A DNA stretch of 64,000 nucleotides from Acanthosepion esculentum (Eukaryota; Mollusca; Cephalopoda; Sepiida; Sepiidae), in the NCBI GenBank assembly GCA_964036315.1, contig OZ038500.1, positions 56,194,872-56,258,871 of the forward strand. The letters are read 5' to 3'. Positions 54,710 to 64,000 of this stretch are shown here, piece after piece. Both the position numbers and the translations under genes were made by a program. The notes beneath the pieces were generated by a model. The model had not been told where the DNA came from. It saw only the letters and a list, made by a program, of their open reading frames with translations, and ran no database searches. Positions within the stretch are counted from its first letter, which is position 1. Every line of letters starts with the position of its first letter.

Positions 54710-55289
54710 GAATAACAAGCCCCCTTACACGTTTTATTTACGATTTCATTCTAAAGTCTTTCTCCACTGCTCTTTGGACTGTCATAACTGAAACTCTCTT
54801 CTCACGTGCCAAACATCTTATGAATTGAGTTGGATCTTTTCTAATTGATCTCTTTAGATCTTAGTTGAAATGATGATCCCTATTGCTATATCTTTATGAT
54901 CCAGTTTTCCTCTCTACTGTTCCATCTTGTAAAAAACTCATTCACCGTCCTCTTGATGGTTCTCGAATGGACTTTGAAGATGGAAGCCGGAGTATGAAAG
55001 CTTGTACCATTACTGGAGGCATGAATGATATTTTTCCTCTCACCATTACTCATTTGGGGGAGACAGTGGGTATGATAAAAATGATTTTAACCTCTTCTCT
55101 TTCTAGCTGAATAACTCAAAGGATTTTTCAGTGATTCTTACGTCAAATGTTGTCAAGATGGCTGCCTGTCTCATCTGAAAATCTGGAAAAAGGAAACTCA
55201 ATTAGTTTTGTGTTTTATTAGATATTAATCATTTTGTGGGATGGACAATTATGCTTTTAACTGATTTGGACAATTTTGCTGTTACATGT
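54710..55289 (-). mobile_element. Mariner family M3, 5' half, minus strand
   Basis: The right end has the M3 terminus ('atgtaacagcaaaattgtcc' on the minus strand). The minus strand then matches 41377-41960, including transposase N-terminal DNA for IRKDPTQ-like, LAREK-like and TVQRAVEKDF-like motifs. The catalytic half is missing, as at 41.4 kb. Confidence 0.7.
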
Positions 55290-56285
55290 TCTTTTAACCG
55301 CTATGTCATTTTATGGCGTGGACGATCATGGATCTCCACAGCTTTATCTCCCTTCTAGTTCCAAGTAATATTTAACAAGAGTTGCCATTTCTTTTAGTCC
55401 GCCTTCTGCTATTCATTCACACAAATTCGTTAGACAAATTCAACGCTTTACTCCTCAGCCATTTTCTACCCTTCCTTGTGTCCCAAGAGCGCTAAATAAC
55501 CATCGCCATCTTTCCTTATTTTACGTGGCAGAAAGAGGCGGGAAGATTTCCGGAAATTGCGCCAGTTACAAAAGGGGCTAAATCAGTTGCCGCTTGGTAA
55601 ATTCCTCTGATGTGCTTATCATATTTTGAGTGTCTTCGCTATTTTCGATGTTATTATTCACAAATTCTATCAAGATCTATTCATGGTTGTTTTTTTGTTT
55701 GTTTTGTTTTTTTCACAAGTCAGGGCGATTACTGTCCAAGCGCTATTCAGTCAAAATGCTAGAATCCTAACACAAGCTTTATTTCATCCTTCTCGATTGA
55801 TGACCAAGAACAATTTCACAGAGTCTCGAATTTTCTTCCTTCTTCCTCAGCTTACCGGTTAATTTCTGTGAAAGGCAAAAATCTCACATGGGCTCGCGGA
55901 GATTTTTCTTCTTCAGTGTTCCGAATATGAAGGGCGTTTGTGAAGGGAGATACTATTATTATTTCGTACTCACTACAGACTAAACCTTGTAATAAATAAG
56001 TTATGATAATGGATACTCTAGTTACTCGCAAGAGCACACGTCTAGTAAAACTCCCACACACGTTAGTGGGCCTGGATTGTATCGGTAGTCGACCAATATG
56101 GCGGAATCCGCTTCCAGGAGAGGCGCACACATTGAGTGCCATTTGAAGCACTCCCGGACTCCTGACTGGTTTAGTTACAAAGGTGAGTATACAGTACCTG
56201 TGTGAAAATAAAAGCAGGAGTAATATCGTTGATTCATTTACGTTTTTATTATTTATCAACGGTTTGTGGTTTATTTAAAACCGAA
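55290..56285. other. No supported feature
   Basis: About 1 kb with a 135-codon minus-strand open frame (56259-55852) of no recognisable family. Not enough support to call a gene. Confidence 0.4.
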
Positions 56286-56289
56286 ACAT

Positions 56290-56790
56290 TTTCGATTTTA
56301 AGAATAATTCAGTTTTTTTCGATGGCATTAACACAGTTTTGGAGAATAACAACGATATTTCAGGAGGAGATGGATTATTTTTTCCCGAGACGATTAATAA
56401 TTTTTGGAGAATAGCAACGATTTTTTCAGGAGGAGATGGATCCTTTTTTTTTTTGCGATTGCATTGACAATTTTTGGGAGAATAACAACGATCTTTTCAA
56501 GAAGATATGGATTCTTTTTTTTTCGAGTGCCTTAAATATTCCTTGGAGAATAACAATAAACTTTTCATGGAGAGATGAATTCATATTTTTAGGAGTGCAT
56601 TAGCAAATGTATGGAGAATAACTACGAAAAGTTCAGGAGGAGATTGATAATTTTCATGAGTACATTAACAAATTTTGGGAAAAGAACACCGATATTTCCG
56701 AAGGAGATGGATTCATTTTTCTGCGATTGCATTAACAAATTTTTGGAGAATAACAACGATCTTTTCAGGAGCAGATGGTACATACATTTC
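56290..56790 (+). repeat. ~68-bp tandem repeat, 7 diverged copies
   Basis: 'ggagaataacaacgat' or a variant occurs at 56341, 56406, 56477, 56545, 56613, 56677 and 56745, 64-71 bp apart. Each unit continues 'tttcaggaggagatggatt', a T-rich run and 'gattgcattaacaaatttt'. Copies differ by substitutions and T-run length. Confidence 0.9.
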
Positions 56791-56945
56791 CAAAGGTCCG
56801 TTGCGCATAAGTGAATGATGTTAAGTATGAGTGAACTTTTTGCTTCACTTTTCTCAAAGATTTCGCCGCTGCTCACATGATCGGTCCAATGTTTCCTTAG
56901 CAGCCTTCTGGAGAACCACACGTCTGTAGCTTTAAGTCTTTTCTT
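56790..56945 (-). mobile_element. LINE fragment downstream of RT domain, minus strand
   Basis: Minus-strand frame: KATDVWFSRRLLRKHWTDHV, SSGEIFEKSEAKSSLILNI. It corresponds to the MLSYRKMLRVPWTEHVSN region at 33170 and to the usual MWFYRRML..WTDHVSN motif of RTE-like LINEs. It is cut off by the 68-bp repeat. Confidence 0.65.
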
Positions 56946-57780
56946 AATCTTTGATGAGATAGTCCAGTATTAACTATCATATCGTTCTCTTCTCTTTGCC
57001 TCTATATGCATTTTCTTGTTGCTTAATACTTTGCTTAGGTTTAGGATGGCATCTTTCCCTATCCAATTCGGCACTCGAATTTCGGGGACAAATTTTCCTT
57101 TCTCGGTTTAAACACTTCTTAGATATTTTAATATTTTGTACTTATTTCTTTTTGATAATCTCAATTCTGAGGTTTTCAATTTCGACACCATCACCAGCCC
57201 AAGATTTACGTATTTTGTCGGTTTCATTCCAATACTCTACGAATCAATTATCTAGGAAACATAAGTGTACTTTGGCTACTCTTTATAGAACTTAGGTCTT
57301 GTGATCATGGCGTCCGCATTGGATTCCATTAAATGTTTAATATTCTTTGAGGTGTACACAGTTATTCCTTGAATTTCTTTTTTTTCCCTTCTTCATTCTT
57401 TCTTTCTCTAACCGATCTCCCTAAACAAAGGAGACATGAATCACTTCACCACAGACTGTGTGAATTCTAATCAGTTGACTGAATGATGGTGAGCCTCTGC
57501 GTATACATGCGGTGTTTGAAGAAGCAGGGCACGTCAGAAAACAAGAATGTTTTTAATTAATCAAAACATGGTCATCGACATGCGGAGAATACAAGTCTTA
57601 ATGACTGGTTTTTGTTTAGCTGCTGTCTTCACTATCTACGGAGAGGTTGTTAAAAATACTGCCGGAAGCAAGAGTGCAACTATTAATCTATACAATCTCT
57701 TACCCGAAAATCTCAGAAAAGTGTTAAGTCGCTTTTTTGTTTTGTTTTGTTTTTCCTATAAGAGCATCGGTACACCAATC
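56946..57780. other. No supported feature
   Basis: Open frames of up to 99 codons without recognisable domains. Confidence 0.4.
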
Positions 57781-58440
57781 CTTCAGGTACTGACAGGCGC
57801 TTGAGCCACTTCTGATTCAGTTATGTCTCAGTGATTCTTCTATCTAAATGGAGAAATGCAGCCCTTTCTGGGCTGGAGATGCCCAGTTTTCACTTTCAAG
57901 AAGAATAGAGTTAAGAAGTGTCTTCACGGCCATGTGCATGATGAATTATTTCCCCCCTTTGCAACTCCTATCTCACAAATGTATCAATCATTTTTGTTTG
58001 TTTGCGTTTTCTCTTCAGGTTTTGACACGCAATTCAGCCGCTTGTGATTCAGTTGTGTCTCGGCGCTTCTTCTAAATGGAGTACTGCTATCATCTGTTAT
58101 GTACCATGCGTGATACATGACTGACGAGGCAGATTTTTCCCGCAGTAGGTTGCCATTTCAGTATGTGGTATACCGGTTGCCATCCAAGACCATAGAGCCG
58201 GAATGTCCTGTTATTTACCCATAGCAGGGAGGAAAAGAAGTGGGGTCATGCCTTTCCCAAGTTTATTAGCACGTAAATGAATGTAAGGCATTCGACTGGA
58301 ATTCAAACTCGGCTCTCCGATTCCTCAATCCGAACCGCTATCCATTACAGCGCTGTTCTGGACAGAAACTGCCCATTTTCACTTCCTAGAATGATACAGT
58401 TCTGAAGCGTCTACACGAACTTGTAACCTGCACTTCTGCC
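57781..58440 (+). repeat. Diverged direct duplication interrupted by SINE A
   Basis: 'cttcaggt..tgaca.gc' with 'ttctgattcagttatgtctc' (57781-57845) recurs at 58014-58080. The segment after the first ('ctgggctggagatgcccagttttcac') recurs at 58354-58400 in diverged form, with SINE A (58172-58348) in between. Origin unknown. Confidence 0.6.
58172..58348 (-). mobile_element. SINE family A, minus strand, 3'-truncated
   Basis: From head (58348, A box 'gtaatggatagcggttcgga', B box 'gagtttgaattcc') to the 'gatggcaacc' landmark. Inserted in the 57781-58440 duplication. Confidence 0.8.
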
Positions 58441-58569
58441 TCTTACCTTCATACAAAATTCTCATTCAGAAATCATCTACCTTGAGTGGCTCTTTGGGCC
58501 TTGCATTGGGTGAACAATTGCAAAAAGGAGTCAGTAAGTATTTGAACATTGATTTAGACGAATTTCAGC

Positions 58570-58838
58570 ATTCTTTATATATATATCATATATCATATAT
58601 ATATATTATATATATTCTTTATATATATATTATATATCATATATATATTATATAAATTCTTTATATATATATTATATATCATATATATATGTATTCTTTA
58701 TATATATATATTATATATCATATATATATTATATATATTCATTATATATATATATCATATATCATATATATATTATATAAATTCTTTATATATATATATA
58801 TATTATATATCATATATATATTATATATATATTCTTAT
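58570..58838. repeat. Higher-order (TA)n array with 'attcttta' spacers
   Basis: TA stretches punctuated by 'attcttta' and 'atatcatatatcatat', repeating about every 55-65 bp. It cuts the 5' side of the PLE fragment that follows. The same pattern returns at 59395-59975. Confidence 0.9.
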
Positions 58839-59091
58839 TTAGATTTCGTTTCAACAATCATAAACTATCCATACGTCAAAACAATCCTAATTCCCACATA
58901 GCTGAACACTTTAATCAATCTAGACACTCATTAGACAACTGTAAATGTTTATTGATAGATTTCGATTTTAGTTCAATATACACACGCAGAAAAAAAGAGA
59001 AATACTGGATTTTAAAATTAGACCCATATAAACTAGGGTTAAACAAAGACTTGGGAATTTTAAATCTGTATAAATATTTCTATAGTTGAAA
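58839..59091 (+). pseudogene. PLE GIY-YIG endonuclease C-terminal fragment
   Basis: One uninterrupted frame: RFRFNNHKLSIRQ, HIAEHFNQSRHSLDNCKCLL, TRRKKEKYWILKLDPYKLG, LNKDLGILNLYKYF, stop. The R-F-x-N-H helix, H-F...H, and the R..K-E-x-Y-W-I-x-x-L...G-L-N segment correspond to the C-terminal half of the GIY-YIG fold in Penelope-like elements (the Glu coordinates the metal). The GIY-YIG strands themselves are lost. The sequence differs clearly from the 53-kb copy, so a second PLE lineage is present. Function in life: target-site nicking. Confidence 0.75.
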
Positions 59092-59264
59092 AACTTCTTT
59101 AGATATAGTTAAAAAAAAACTTTTTAAACAACATCTAAAATATTATCGTTAAATTTACGTTAGAAATATTCAAACACAGTTGCATTCCACATCACGTGAC
59201 GTCCGCGTCTCACGACGGACGATACTTGAAAACAAACTTCTGAATACAGTTATTTAATTAATTT

Positions 59265-59291
59265 CTGACGAAAGATCGAGGCGATCTGAAA
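59265..59291 (+). other. Hammerhead-like motif with perfect core and 6-bp stem II
   Basis: CTGACGA (59265-59271), one A, AGATCG/CGATCT stem with loop AGG, GAAA (59288-59291), then T. All fixed core bases are intact, with a single extra base before stem II, as in most copies in this window. Confidence 0.55.
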
Positions 59292-59317
59292 TATCAAATA
59301 TATATATATATATAAAC

Positions 59318-59398
59318 ATATAAATAAATACTTTCACAAAAAAAAACATTCAATTTTTTTCCTTTTAATTTGCAACTTTTCAGTTGTTTTCTCCATAT
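59318..59398 (-). repeat. Islet between TA tracts, inverted copy of 42073-42130
   Basis: Minus strand: 'gagaaaacaactgaaaagtt', 'gcaaattaaaag', 'gtgaaagtatttattta' matches the 42-kb islet. Both lie between (TA)n tracts. Confidence 0.7.
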
Positions 59399-59896
59399 TA
59401 TATATATATATTCTTTATATATATATTATATATCATATATATACATTATATATATTATATATCAGATATATATATATTATATATATTCTTTATAAATATA
59501 GTATATATCATATATATATATTATGTATATTTTATATATATATAATATATCATATATATATTATATATATTCTTTATATATATATTATATATCATATATA
59601 TTATATATTGTTATATATCATATATATATTATATTCTTTATATATCATATATATATATATATGATATATATGATATATATATTATATATATTATATTCTT
59701 TATATATATATATATATCACATATATATATTAAATATATATATTATTTATATATACATATCATATATATATATATTATACACATTATATAATATATACAT
59801 AATATATATATTCTTTATATATATATATATTATATATATTCTTTATATATATATATATATATATTACATATATTCTTTATATATATATATTTTATC

Positions 59897-59928
<32 letters not shown>

Positions 59929-59985
59929 TCTTTATATATATATTATATATCATATGTATATATGTTATATAAATAATCTACATAT
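59395..59985. repeat. Higher-order (TA)n array
   Basis: About 590 bp of TA-rich DNA with recurrent 'attcttta' and 'atatcatatat' interruptions at irregular 40-70 bp spacing. A 149-codon open frame over it is meaningless low complexity. Confidence 0.9.
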
Positions 59986-60655
59986 TATATATTTCTATAT
60001 ACATATTAATTTATATATGAATTTACATTTTTAGACGTATTTTAAGAAATGTGATGTAATTGAAATACGAGTTTATTACAGAAACTCTCAATCAAAAAAC
60101 CGCCAGTTTCTATTGCCTGACCCAGTGATTGTGTCATCGCTCTTCTCGTCGCAGATTACTTACAATGCCTGGCGCTGTTACAACGCAAGAAAACGTAAAC
60201 ACGTGACATTGGCTCTTCTGTCTTTACTCTGCTCCATTACCAGTGTAATTTTTACATAACGGGTGTCAGCCTGTACAAAGAACTGAAAATGTAAAGCAAG
60301 GAAAGTGAAAGAAAAGATGCTTTAGTGTATTTCTGTTGCCGTGGCATCTGCCCAGTCTAGTCTGGTTCAACCGGTATAAGGACCAGAATGCCGCTGACTA
60401 GTAGCTAATTTGCACACGTGCTGTTTCGGCCTTCAATTCTAGAAAATTTAATACTGCAACACTTTATGATAGGCATCATTAAAAAAATTTATATAACATG
60501 ATCTAAAGTGTGCCCCACAAAAAATATTAAGTTAAATGTATGTAATTCTTATAATTTTTTTACATTTATTTAAAACAAAAGCAAAGGACAGATATTTAGT
60601 AGTTTAAAACAGAACAAAACACAAATGTTAGATGTAGTGTCTAAAAAGCTTACTG
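59986..60655. other. No supported feature
   Basis: A+T-rich; 'aacacgtgacattggc' near 60200 recalls the PLE 3' UTR word but without the rest of the module. Confidence 0.4.
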
Positions 60656-60855
60656 NNNNNNNNNNNNNNNNNNNNNNNNNNNNNNNNNNNNNNNNNNNNN
60701 NNNNNNNNNNNNNNNNNNNNNNNNNNNNNNNNNNNNNNNNNNNNNNNNNNNNNNNNNNNNNNNNNNNNNNNNNNNNNNNNNNNNNNNNNNNNNNNNNNNN
60801 NNNNNNNNNNNNNNNNNNNNNNNNNNNNNNNNNNNNNNNNNNNNNNNNNNNNNNN
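60656..60855. other. Assembly gap, 200 N
   Basis: Exactly 200 unresolved bases, followed by a nine-base G run. The round number suggests a scaffold gap of arbitrary length. The open frames spanning it are artefacts. Confidence 0.99.
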
Positions 60856-61439
60856 GGGGGGGGGTGTAGGGTACCATGTAGTTGGGATTTTTTTCCTCTA
60901 GAGATACCTCCTTAAATTTATTATTAATTCCACTATGCACCTGTTATTTTCACAGTTCAAAACAATCGCCATCATATATATTTTATAGGTAGAGAATATT
61001 TTAACAGTCGACGCTGGATGATTGACGTAACTGGGCATTTTCTTGTGCTTTTTCAATGTCTTGATCTTCTTGAACTCGATATAGAGACCCCTTGTACTTT
61101 TGTCCCCTGGCCGGTGATTTAATGCTCAAAGTGTCACTGTTTTGGAGTCCACTTTCACCACAACAAATGCCCTACAAGGTCTGATATAAAAAAAAAATAA
61201 CAGGCCTGTTGTTATGGTAGAGGAGCTAAAACACGAAGAGTGAAGCCGCTTGGCATATATTGACTTTCAACTCTGTTGCTCATGCGCACGAAATTATAAA
61301 GTTCTTGCTCACCTCCCTTGTTTACAACGGTGCTTGGAATAAAAACGTGTAGAACCTGATCGTCTCACCACGCCACAGTAATTCGTTTGAAAACGGTCAT
61401 AACTGGTGAAGAATCGTGTGTCTGAGGTTATAACCCCGA
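60856..61439. other. No supported feature
   Basis: Nothing recognised. Confidence 0.4.
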
Positions 61440-61903
61440 AATTAAGGCCAGGATGTCCTGGGTACGACGTTAAACTGCATCCAACAGAAAGGCCTCTGAT
61501 CAGGCGGTTTTGAGGAAGCGTGGAACCACCTCTTAATTGTTGCTGGTGTTCCCACGTCCACCCTGACCCGGGGTGATAGCACCTGTTGGGGTCCCAGCTA
61601 TGGTAAAATAGTGAACTTCCAGGTCTTTTCCAGCACATTGAAACAATGATGTTGCTAACTACACTTTTTTGAAACAATGATGTTGCCAACTATACGTTTT
61701 TGAAACAATGATGTTGCCAACTATACGTTTTTGAAACAATGATGTTGCCAGCTATACTTTTTTGAAACAATGATGTTGCCAACTATACGTTTTTGAAACA
61801 ATGATGTTGCCAGCTATACCTTTTTGATATATTTAGTAAATACTGGATCTGGCATTAAATAACCCATAGTGGTTGATATGCCATAAAACCCCAAACAACC
61901 AAC
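61440..61903 (-). repeat. Dispersed repeat family R1, copy 4, best preserved
   Basis: Minus strand from about 61903: 'ttttatggcatatcaaccac', 'gggttatttaatgcc', the internal tandem repeat, 'catagctgggaccccaaca', 'aattaagaggtggttccacg', 'ggatgcagtttaacgtc'. The outer 'ggttgtttggggttttatgg' shows the true left end missing from the other copies. Confidence 0.85.
61640..61826. repeat. 31-bp tandem repeat inside R1, 6 copies
   Basis: 'aatgatgttgcc.actata' recurs at 61645, 61676, 61707, 61738, 61769 and 61800, exactly 31 bp apart. The inverse, 'aaaacgtatagttggcaac', matches the degenerate 'aaaatgtattgctggcatc' units in R1 copies 1-3, so the variable repeat is a property of the family. Confidence 0.95.
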
Positions 61904-61964
61904 CGACCAAGGCCCGGATCGGACAACGACCATATTCCTCAGATCTCGTCCCTTGCAAGGTTTC

Positions 61965-62215
61965 CCTCTTTCCAAAAAATCAAATCCCACTTGAATGAAT
62001 CAAGACGTCAAGACATCAAAGAAATCCAAGAGAATGCGACAAGGCAGCTTCTTGCTGCCCCTCACTCCACAAAAGTAATTCCAGGAATGGTTCCAGGAAT
62101 GGTTCCAGGAATGGAAACGACGCTGGATAAATTATGTGGCTTCAGAAGGGTACTACTTCGAAAGAGATTAAATGCCGAATTGATATGTTTTGTAGTTTTT
62201 ATTTTATAACACTTT
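61965..62215 (+). pseudogene. Mariner (family M4) transposase C-terminus, copy 1
   Basis: KSHLNESRRQDIKEIQENAT, RQLLAAPHSTK, then across a frameshift WKRRWINYVASEGYYFERD. The K-R-R-W-x-x-C/Y-V-A-S-E-G-D-Y-F-E-G-D tail is typical of many mariner transposases. A 12-bp direct repeat ('ggaatggttcca', three times, 62092-62120) was inserted within it. Only the C-terminus is present. Confidence 0.7.
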
Positions 62216-62239
62216 TTTTATCAGACCTTCTATATGTTT

Positions 62240-62771
62240 GTATCATCACAATGGAAAGTTCAAATGAAAGTGCGAAAAACCGAAGAAACAATATGGCGAC
62301 ACTTTTGACAGGTTTCTTCCACTACAGGGACATTGTTCATCATGAGTATATTCCACTTGGTCACACAGTAAACAAGAACTACCGTGACGTGTTACGACGT
62401 TTGTAGGATGCTGTCTGTCAGAAAGGAAAGAGTTGCATGCATCCAGTGAGTGGAAGCTACACCATGACAACGCGTCTGTCCATTCAGTGCGGTTTGTGCA
62501 ACTCTTTTTGGCCGAGGGCAAGATTACCCAGATTTCGCCCCTCATGACTTTTTCATTTTTCAAAATTCAAATTCCATTTTGAAAGGAACAAGATTCAAGA
62601 AGTGCAAGAAAATGTTACGAGGTAGCTGCTCGCTATTCCTAAAAAACATTTTCAGGAATGCTTCCAGCAATGGAAACGACGCTGGATAAATTGTGTAGCT
62701 TCAGAAGGCGACTACTTCGAAGGAGATTAAATGCAGAATTGATATGTGTTGTAGTTTTCTTTCTATAGCAT
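62240..62771 (+). pseudogene. Mariner (family M4) transposase middle and C-terminus, copy 2
   Basis: The first part reads TLLTGFFHYRDIVHHEYIPL, GHTVNKNYRDVLRRL, with a mariner-like core around the first catalytic Asp replaced (FFHYRD where FFDYRG is usual). Then, frameshifted, HHDNASVHS (second catalytic region) and FLAEGK...FRKNVFRNASSNGNDAG-type DNA ending in the same WKRRWINCVASEGDYFEGD tail as copy 1. It lies directly downstream of copy 1 in the same orientation. Confidence 0.75.
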
Positions 62772-62893
62772 CAAATCCCGATATTTTTATCAAACCCCAT
62801 AAGTTGTTGAATGTCTTGTAATTTTTGGTCAAGACCAAGAATTACAAGACATTCGACAACGTATGGGGATTGATAAAAATATCGGGATTTGGT
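62772..62893. repeat. Long hairpin, ~59-bp arms
   Basis: 62774-62832 and 62834-62892 pair over nearly their full length ('caaatcccgatatttttatc' on the left, its complement on the right) with almost no loop. The left arm directly follows the mariner C-terminus and probably contains its right terminal repeat, so the right arm is an inverted duplicate of that end. Confidence 0.85.
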
Positions 62894-62900
62894 GAACAAA

Positions 62901-63445
62901 GCCGATAAGTGTTATAGTGATTTTCTAAGCGTAGCTTAGATGTGGCACAAGCCGAAAGTAGGGGGCACCCAATGAGGATCGTAATTGTTCTAAGGTGACA
63001 AACTTGCTAACCATTACACCGCCTTGAGGTGTCCGAGCCGATAAGTGTTATAGTGATTTTCTAAGCGTAGCTTAGATGTGGCACAAGCCGAAAGTAGGGG
63101 GCACCCAGTGAGGATCGTAATTGTTCTAAGGAGACAAACTTGCTAACGATTACACCGCCTCGAGGTGTCCATGCCGATAAGTGTTGTAGGCTTTTTCCAA
63201 GCATAGTTTAGGTGTGGCTTAAGCCGAAAGTAGGGGGCACCCAGTGAGGATCGTAATTGTTCTAAGGAGACAAACTTGCTAACCATTACACCGCCTCGAG
63301 GTGTCCATGCCGATAAGTGTTGTAGGGTTTTTCCAAGCATATTTTAGGTGTGGCTCAAGCCTAAAGTAGGGGGCACGCAGTGAGGATCTAACTCACTATT
63401 CAGTCTTAATCGTTCTAGCGAGACCTGCTAACCATTACACCACGT
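62901..63445 (-). repeat. 136-bp tandem repeat with tRNA-like start, 4 copies
   Basis: 'gccgataagtgtt' recurs at 62901, 63037, 63173 and 63309, exactly 136 bp apart. On the minus strand each unit contains 'ggcggtgtaatggttagcaa' (A-box-like) and, in the last copy, 'cgattaagactgaatagtga' between it and 'gcccccta'. This resembles the head of a tRNA-derived SINE that became tandemly amplified. The first two copies are the most alike, as are the last two. Confidence 0.85.
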
Positions 63446-63742
63446 CGATGAGCGCCGTTGTGTATGATGAGCATCATCGTAATTTAAAAAAAATATTTTG
63501 CATAGATATTTATGTTTAATTTATATTTATATAATTTCTGTCTGAATTTGTGGGATGGGGTGTTATCACAGTTGACGTTATTTACTCGCCAACTATATTG
63601 TATTTGGTCTCGACAGACCGTAGCAGTTTTCTGCTACTCCTCCTGTTCCTTGAACCTTCTGTTTCTGCCTATGCTATGTTTCCAGGGTATTTGTTATTCT
63701 GAAGAGCCCCTTCGATAATGATCATTTCCTGTTGGTATGGTG
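63446..63742. other. No supported feature
   Basis: A short open frame (63512-63718) has no recognisable domain. Confidence 0.4.
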
Positions 63743-63852
63743 GTTTTCTAAGCGTAGCTTAGATGTGGCACCAACCTGAAAATATGATGAACCCAACTCA
63801 CGATTCAGTCGTAATTGATCTATCAAGCTTGCTAAACATTATATCACGTCAA
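63743..63852 (-). mobile_element. Isolated relative of the 136-bp unit
   Basis: 'ttttctaagcgtagcttaga' and 'tgtggcacca' with 'cgattcagtcgtaattgat' match the 136-bp unit but include 'aacccaactcacgattcag', absent from the first three tandem copies. It may be closer to the ancestral dispersed element. Confidence 0.65.
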
Positions 63853-64000
63853 AGTACTCAATTTCCTGTTGGCATTTATATAGGTCGCCGGTTATGATTT
63901 CTGCACGGTGTTGCGAATTTATTGATGGCGGGAAGTGAATTGAAGTTGTAGTATTGTCCGATAATCGTTGGCTTGTGGCATACGGATGTCTTGAACCCAT

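Larger units (their letters stand above)
58839..59300 (+). mobile_element. Penelope-like element: endonuclease C-terminus, 3' UTR and tail
   Basis: An open coding end (58839-59091) is followed by 'cacgtgacgtc' (59193-59203), an almost ideal hammerhead-like motif (59265-59291) and a short (TA)n at 59299. This is the same order as in the PLE at 2216-2744. The element is truncated at its 5' side by the TA array. Confidence 0.75.

Noticed and set aside
55852..56259. 135-codon minus-strand open frame as a gene
   Set aside because: No recognisable motif or context; length is within chance for this composition.
56290..56790. CRISPR-like array (68-bp period)
   Set aside because: The whole unit is repeated with divergence; there are no unique spacers.
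57547..57804. A small secreted or membrane protein exon
   Set aside because: A hydrophobic N-terminal stretch is present, but the 3' part lies in a repeated segment and there is no family match.
60625..60940. Open frames across the N run
   Set aside because: They exist only because N codons are not stops.
61640..61826. CRISPR-like array (31-bp repeats)
   Set aside because: The copies adjoin with no spacers, and the genome is eukaryotic.

Overview
This is a stretch of animal nuclear genome made almost entirely of repeats. I find no host protein-coding gene, no intact tRNA or rRNA gene and no prokaryotic feature that I would defend. The content is typical of a large, repeat-rich invertebrate genome: very many (TA)n tracts, decayed mariner/Tc1 transposons, non-LTR retrotransposon (LINE) tails, Penelope-like element (PLE) remnants, tRNA-derived SINEs and 5S-like fragments. 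A mollusc, possibly a cephalopod, is my guess from this mix; it is inference and cannot be proved from the window.

Layout. 0-8.7 kb: dispersed repeats, a PLE 3' end, an almost complete but internally deleted mariner (3482-4410), a second truncated mariner, and several palindromes beside (TA)n. 8.7-23.1 kb: one very large purine-rich satellite domain. Its core (9981-20900) is about 68 head-to-tail copies of a 159-bp unit. The edges are diverged monomers, and a 170-bp unit repeats four times at 21.3-21.96 kb. 23.4-35 kb: an inverted pair of PLE-type ends, nested LINE tails, an RTE-like reverse transcriptase fragment with an expanded active-site repeat, 5S-like fragments and SINEs. 36-44 kb: PLE-type tails, tetranucleotide repeats, nested inverted repeats, mariner halves and one mariner with both ends. 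44.7-45.5 kb: a long GAA/GCA trinucleotide domain. 46-64 kb: more dispersed repeats, SINEs, the two clearest PLE endonuclease fragments (53.0-53.6 and 58.8-59.1 kb), a 68-bp tandem repeat, a 200-bp assembly gap, and mariner remnants beside a four-copy 136-bp tRNA-like tandem repeat.

The pattern most worth attention is a recurring module. A hammerhead-ribozyme-like core (CTGANGA, a short hairpin, then GAAA) lies within tens to about 150 bases of a (TA)n tract in most cases. In three places it lies downstream of recognisable GIY-YIG endonuclease coding sequence of a Penelope-like element. Many of these modules are arranged as inverted pairs. This suggests that many (TA)n tracts here are the 3' tails or insertion neighbours of PLEs whose ends carried hammerhead-type motifs. 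The second notable item is the 159-bp array: it keeps exact register through 67 consecutive units, shows block duplications of 7 and 17 units, and so contains a 3651-codon open frame that is almost certainly a by-product of the repeat and not a gene.
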